Made by a program: the position numbers and the translations under genes. A DNA stretch of 5,605 bases from positions 1 to 5,605 of the forward strand of contig CAIXMD010000555.1 of assembly GCA_903920415.1 (NCBI GenBank), given 5' to 3'. The notes under the pieces were generated by a model, which did not search any database, had not been told where the DNA came from, and was given only the letters and a program-made list of their open reading frames with translations. Positions 5,488-5,605 of this stretch are shown here, in pieces. Each line of letters starts with the position of its first letter. The stretch's first letter is position 1. This DNA is from an uncultured Desulfomonile sp. (GTDB taxonomy: Bacteria > Desulfobacterota > Desulfomonilia > Desulfomonilales > Desulfomonilaceae).

Positions 5488-5605
5488 AGAAGCACCATCT
5501 CTGATTCAGATTTTTCTTCTTTTGTATGACATTCTCATCAATCGCATAATTCCAAATTTTTGTGACGACGCTAATAACTTCATTGGCTTTGGTGATTATC
5601 GTCCG
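5486..5605 (-). pseudogene. C-terminal end of a minus-strand reading frame, possible truncated tyrosine-recombinase (integrase) remnant
   Basis: Reading from the right edge on the minus strand, 39 codons stay open to a TAA at 5486-5488, directly against the shared terminator. The peptide includes NEVISVVTKIWNYAIDEN followed by VIQKKKN. This resembles the end of the SAM-like core-binding domain of phage-type integrases, where a helix of the form 'ifnwAi..g.i..NP' leads into the catalytic domain. Here the chain stops about 12 residues later, so the roughly 180-residue catalytic domain with its R-H-R-Y residues is absent. If the reading is right, this is a truncated integrase left beside a tRNA gene, a usual integration site. 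The match is short and judged by eye; it could instead be the intact C-terminus of an unrelated protein whose body lies outside the window. Confidence 0.35.

Overview
The window looks like chromosomal DNA of a Gram-negative, deltaproteobacterial-type (Desulfobacterota-like) bacterium. This is inferred from moderate GC, the gene content, the mix of ATG, GTG and TTG starts, and a tRNA-Phe that carries an encoded CCA end. No single marker fixes the taxon.

Layout, left to right. (1) The 3' end of a gene that enters from the left and encodes a C-terminal response-regulator receiver domain, probably the tail of a hybrid histidine kinase. (2) A gene-poor spacer at 392-644 with small inverted repeats but no convincing gene or promoter. 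(3) A small four-cysteine protein of unknown function. (4) A sigma70-like promoter whose -35 overlaps the end of that gene, followed by a two-gene unit: a small secreted six-cysteine protein with an unusual (GGA)6 Shine-Dalgarno tract, and hemW (radical-SAM heme chaperone), which starts at a TTG overlapping the stop of the first gene. (5) A second good promoter (TTGACA-N17-TAAGAT) followed by a 16-nt inverted repeat. It leads into a two-gene cassette: a compact MoxR/AAA_5-type ATPase, and a roughly 616-residue protein with an N-terminal TraB/ChaN/EreA-like fold and a large unrecognised C-terminal region. The two reading frames overlap by about 32 nt, so they are probably translationally coupled and may work as a complex. 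No von Willebrand A partner, the usual companion of MoxR ATPases, is seen in the window. (6) tRNA-Phe(GAA) with its own near-consensus promoter and a terminator that looks bidirectional. (7) Converging on that terminator from the right edge, the last 39 codons of a minus-strand reading frame that weakly resembles the core-binding part of a tyrosine recombinase without its catalytic domain. This could be an integrase remnant at a tRNA site.

The most interesting element is the MoxR plus TraB-like cassette. ATPases of this class remodel partner proteins, and the TraB/EreA/ChaN fold includes hydrolase-like members, so an ATP-gated effector or stress-response module is a reasonable hypothesis. Nothing in the sequence proves that function.
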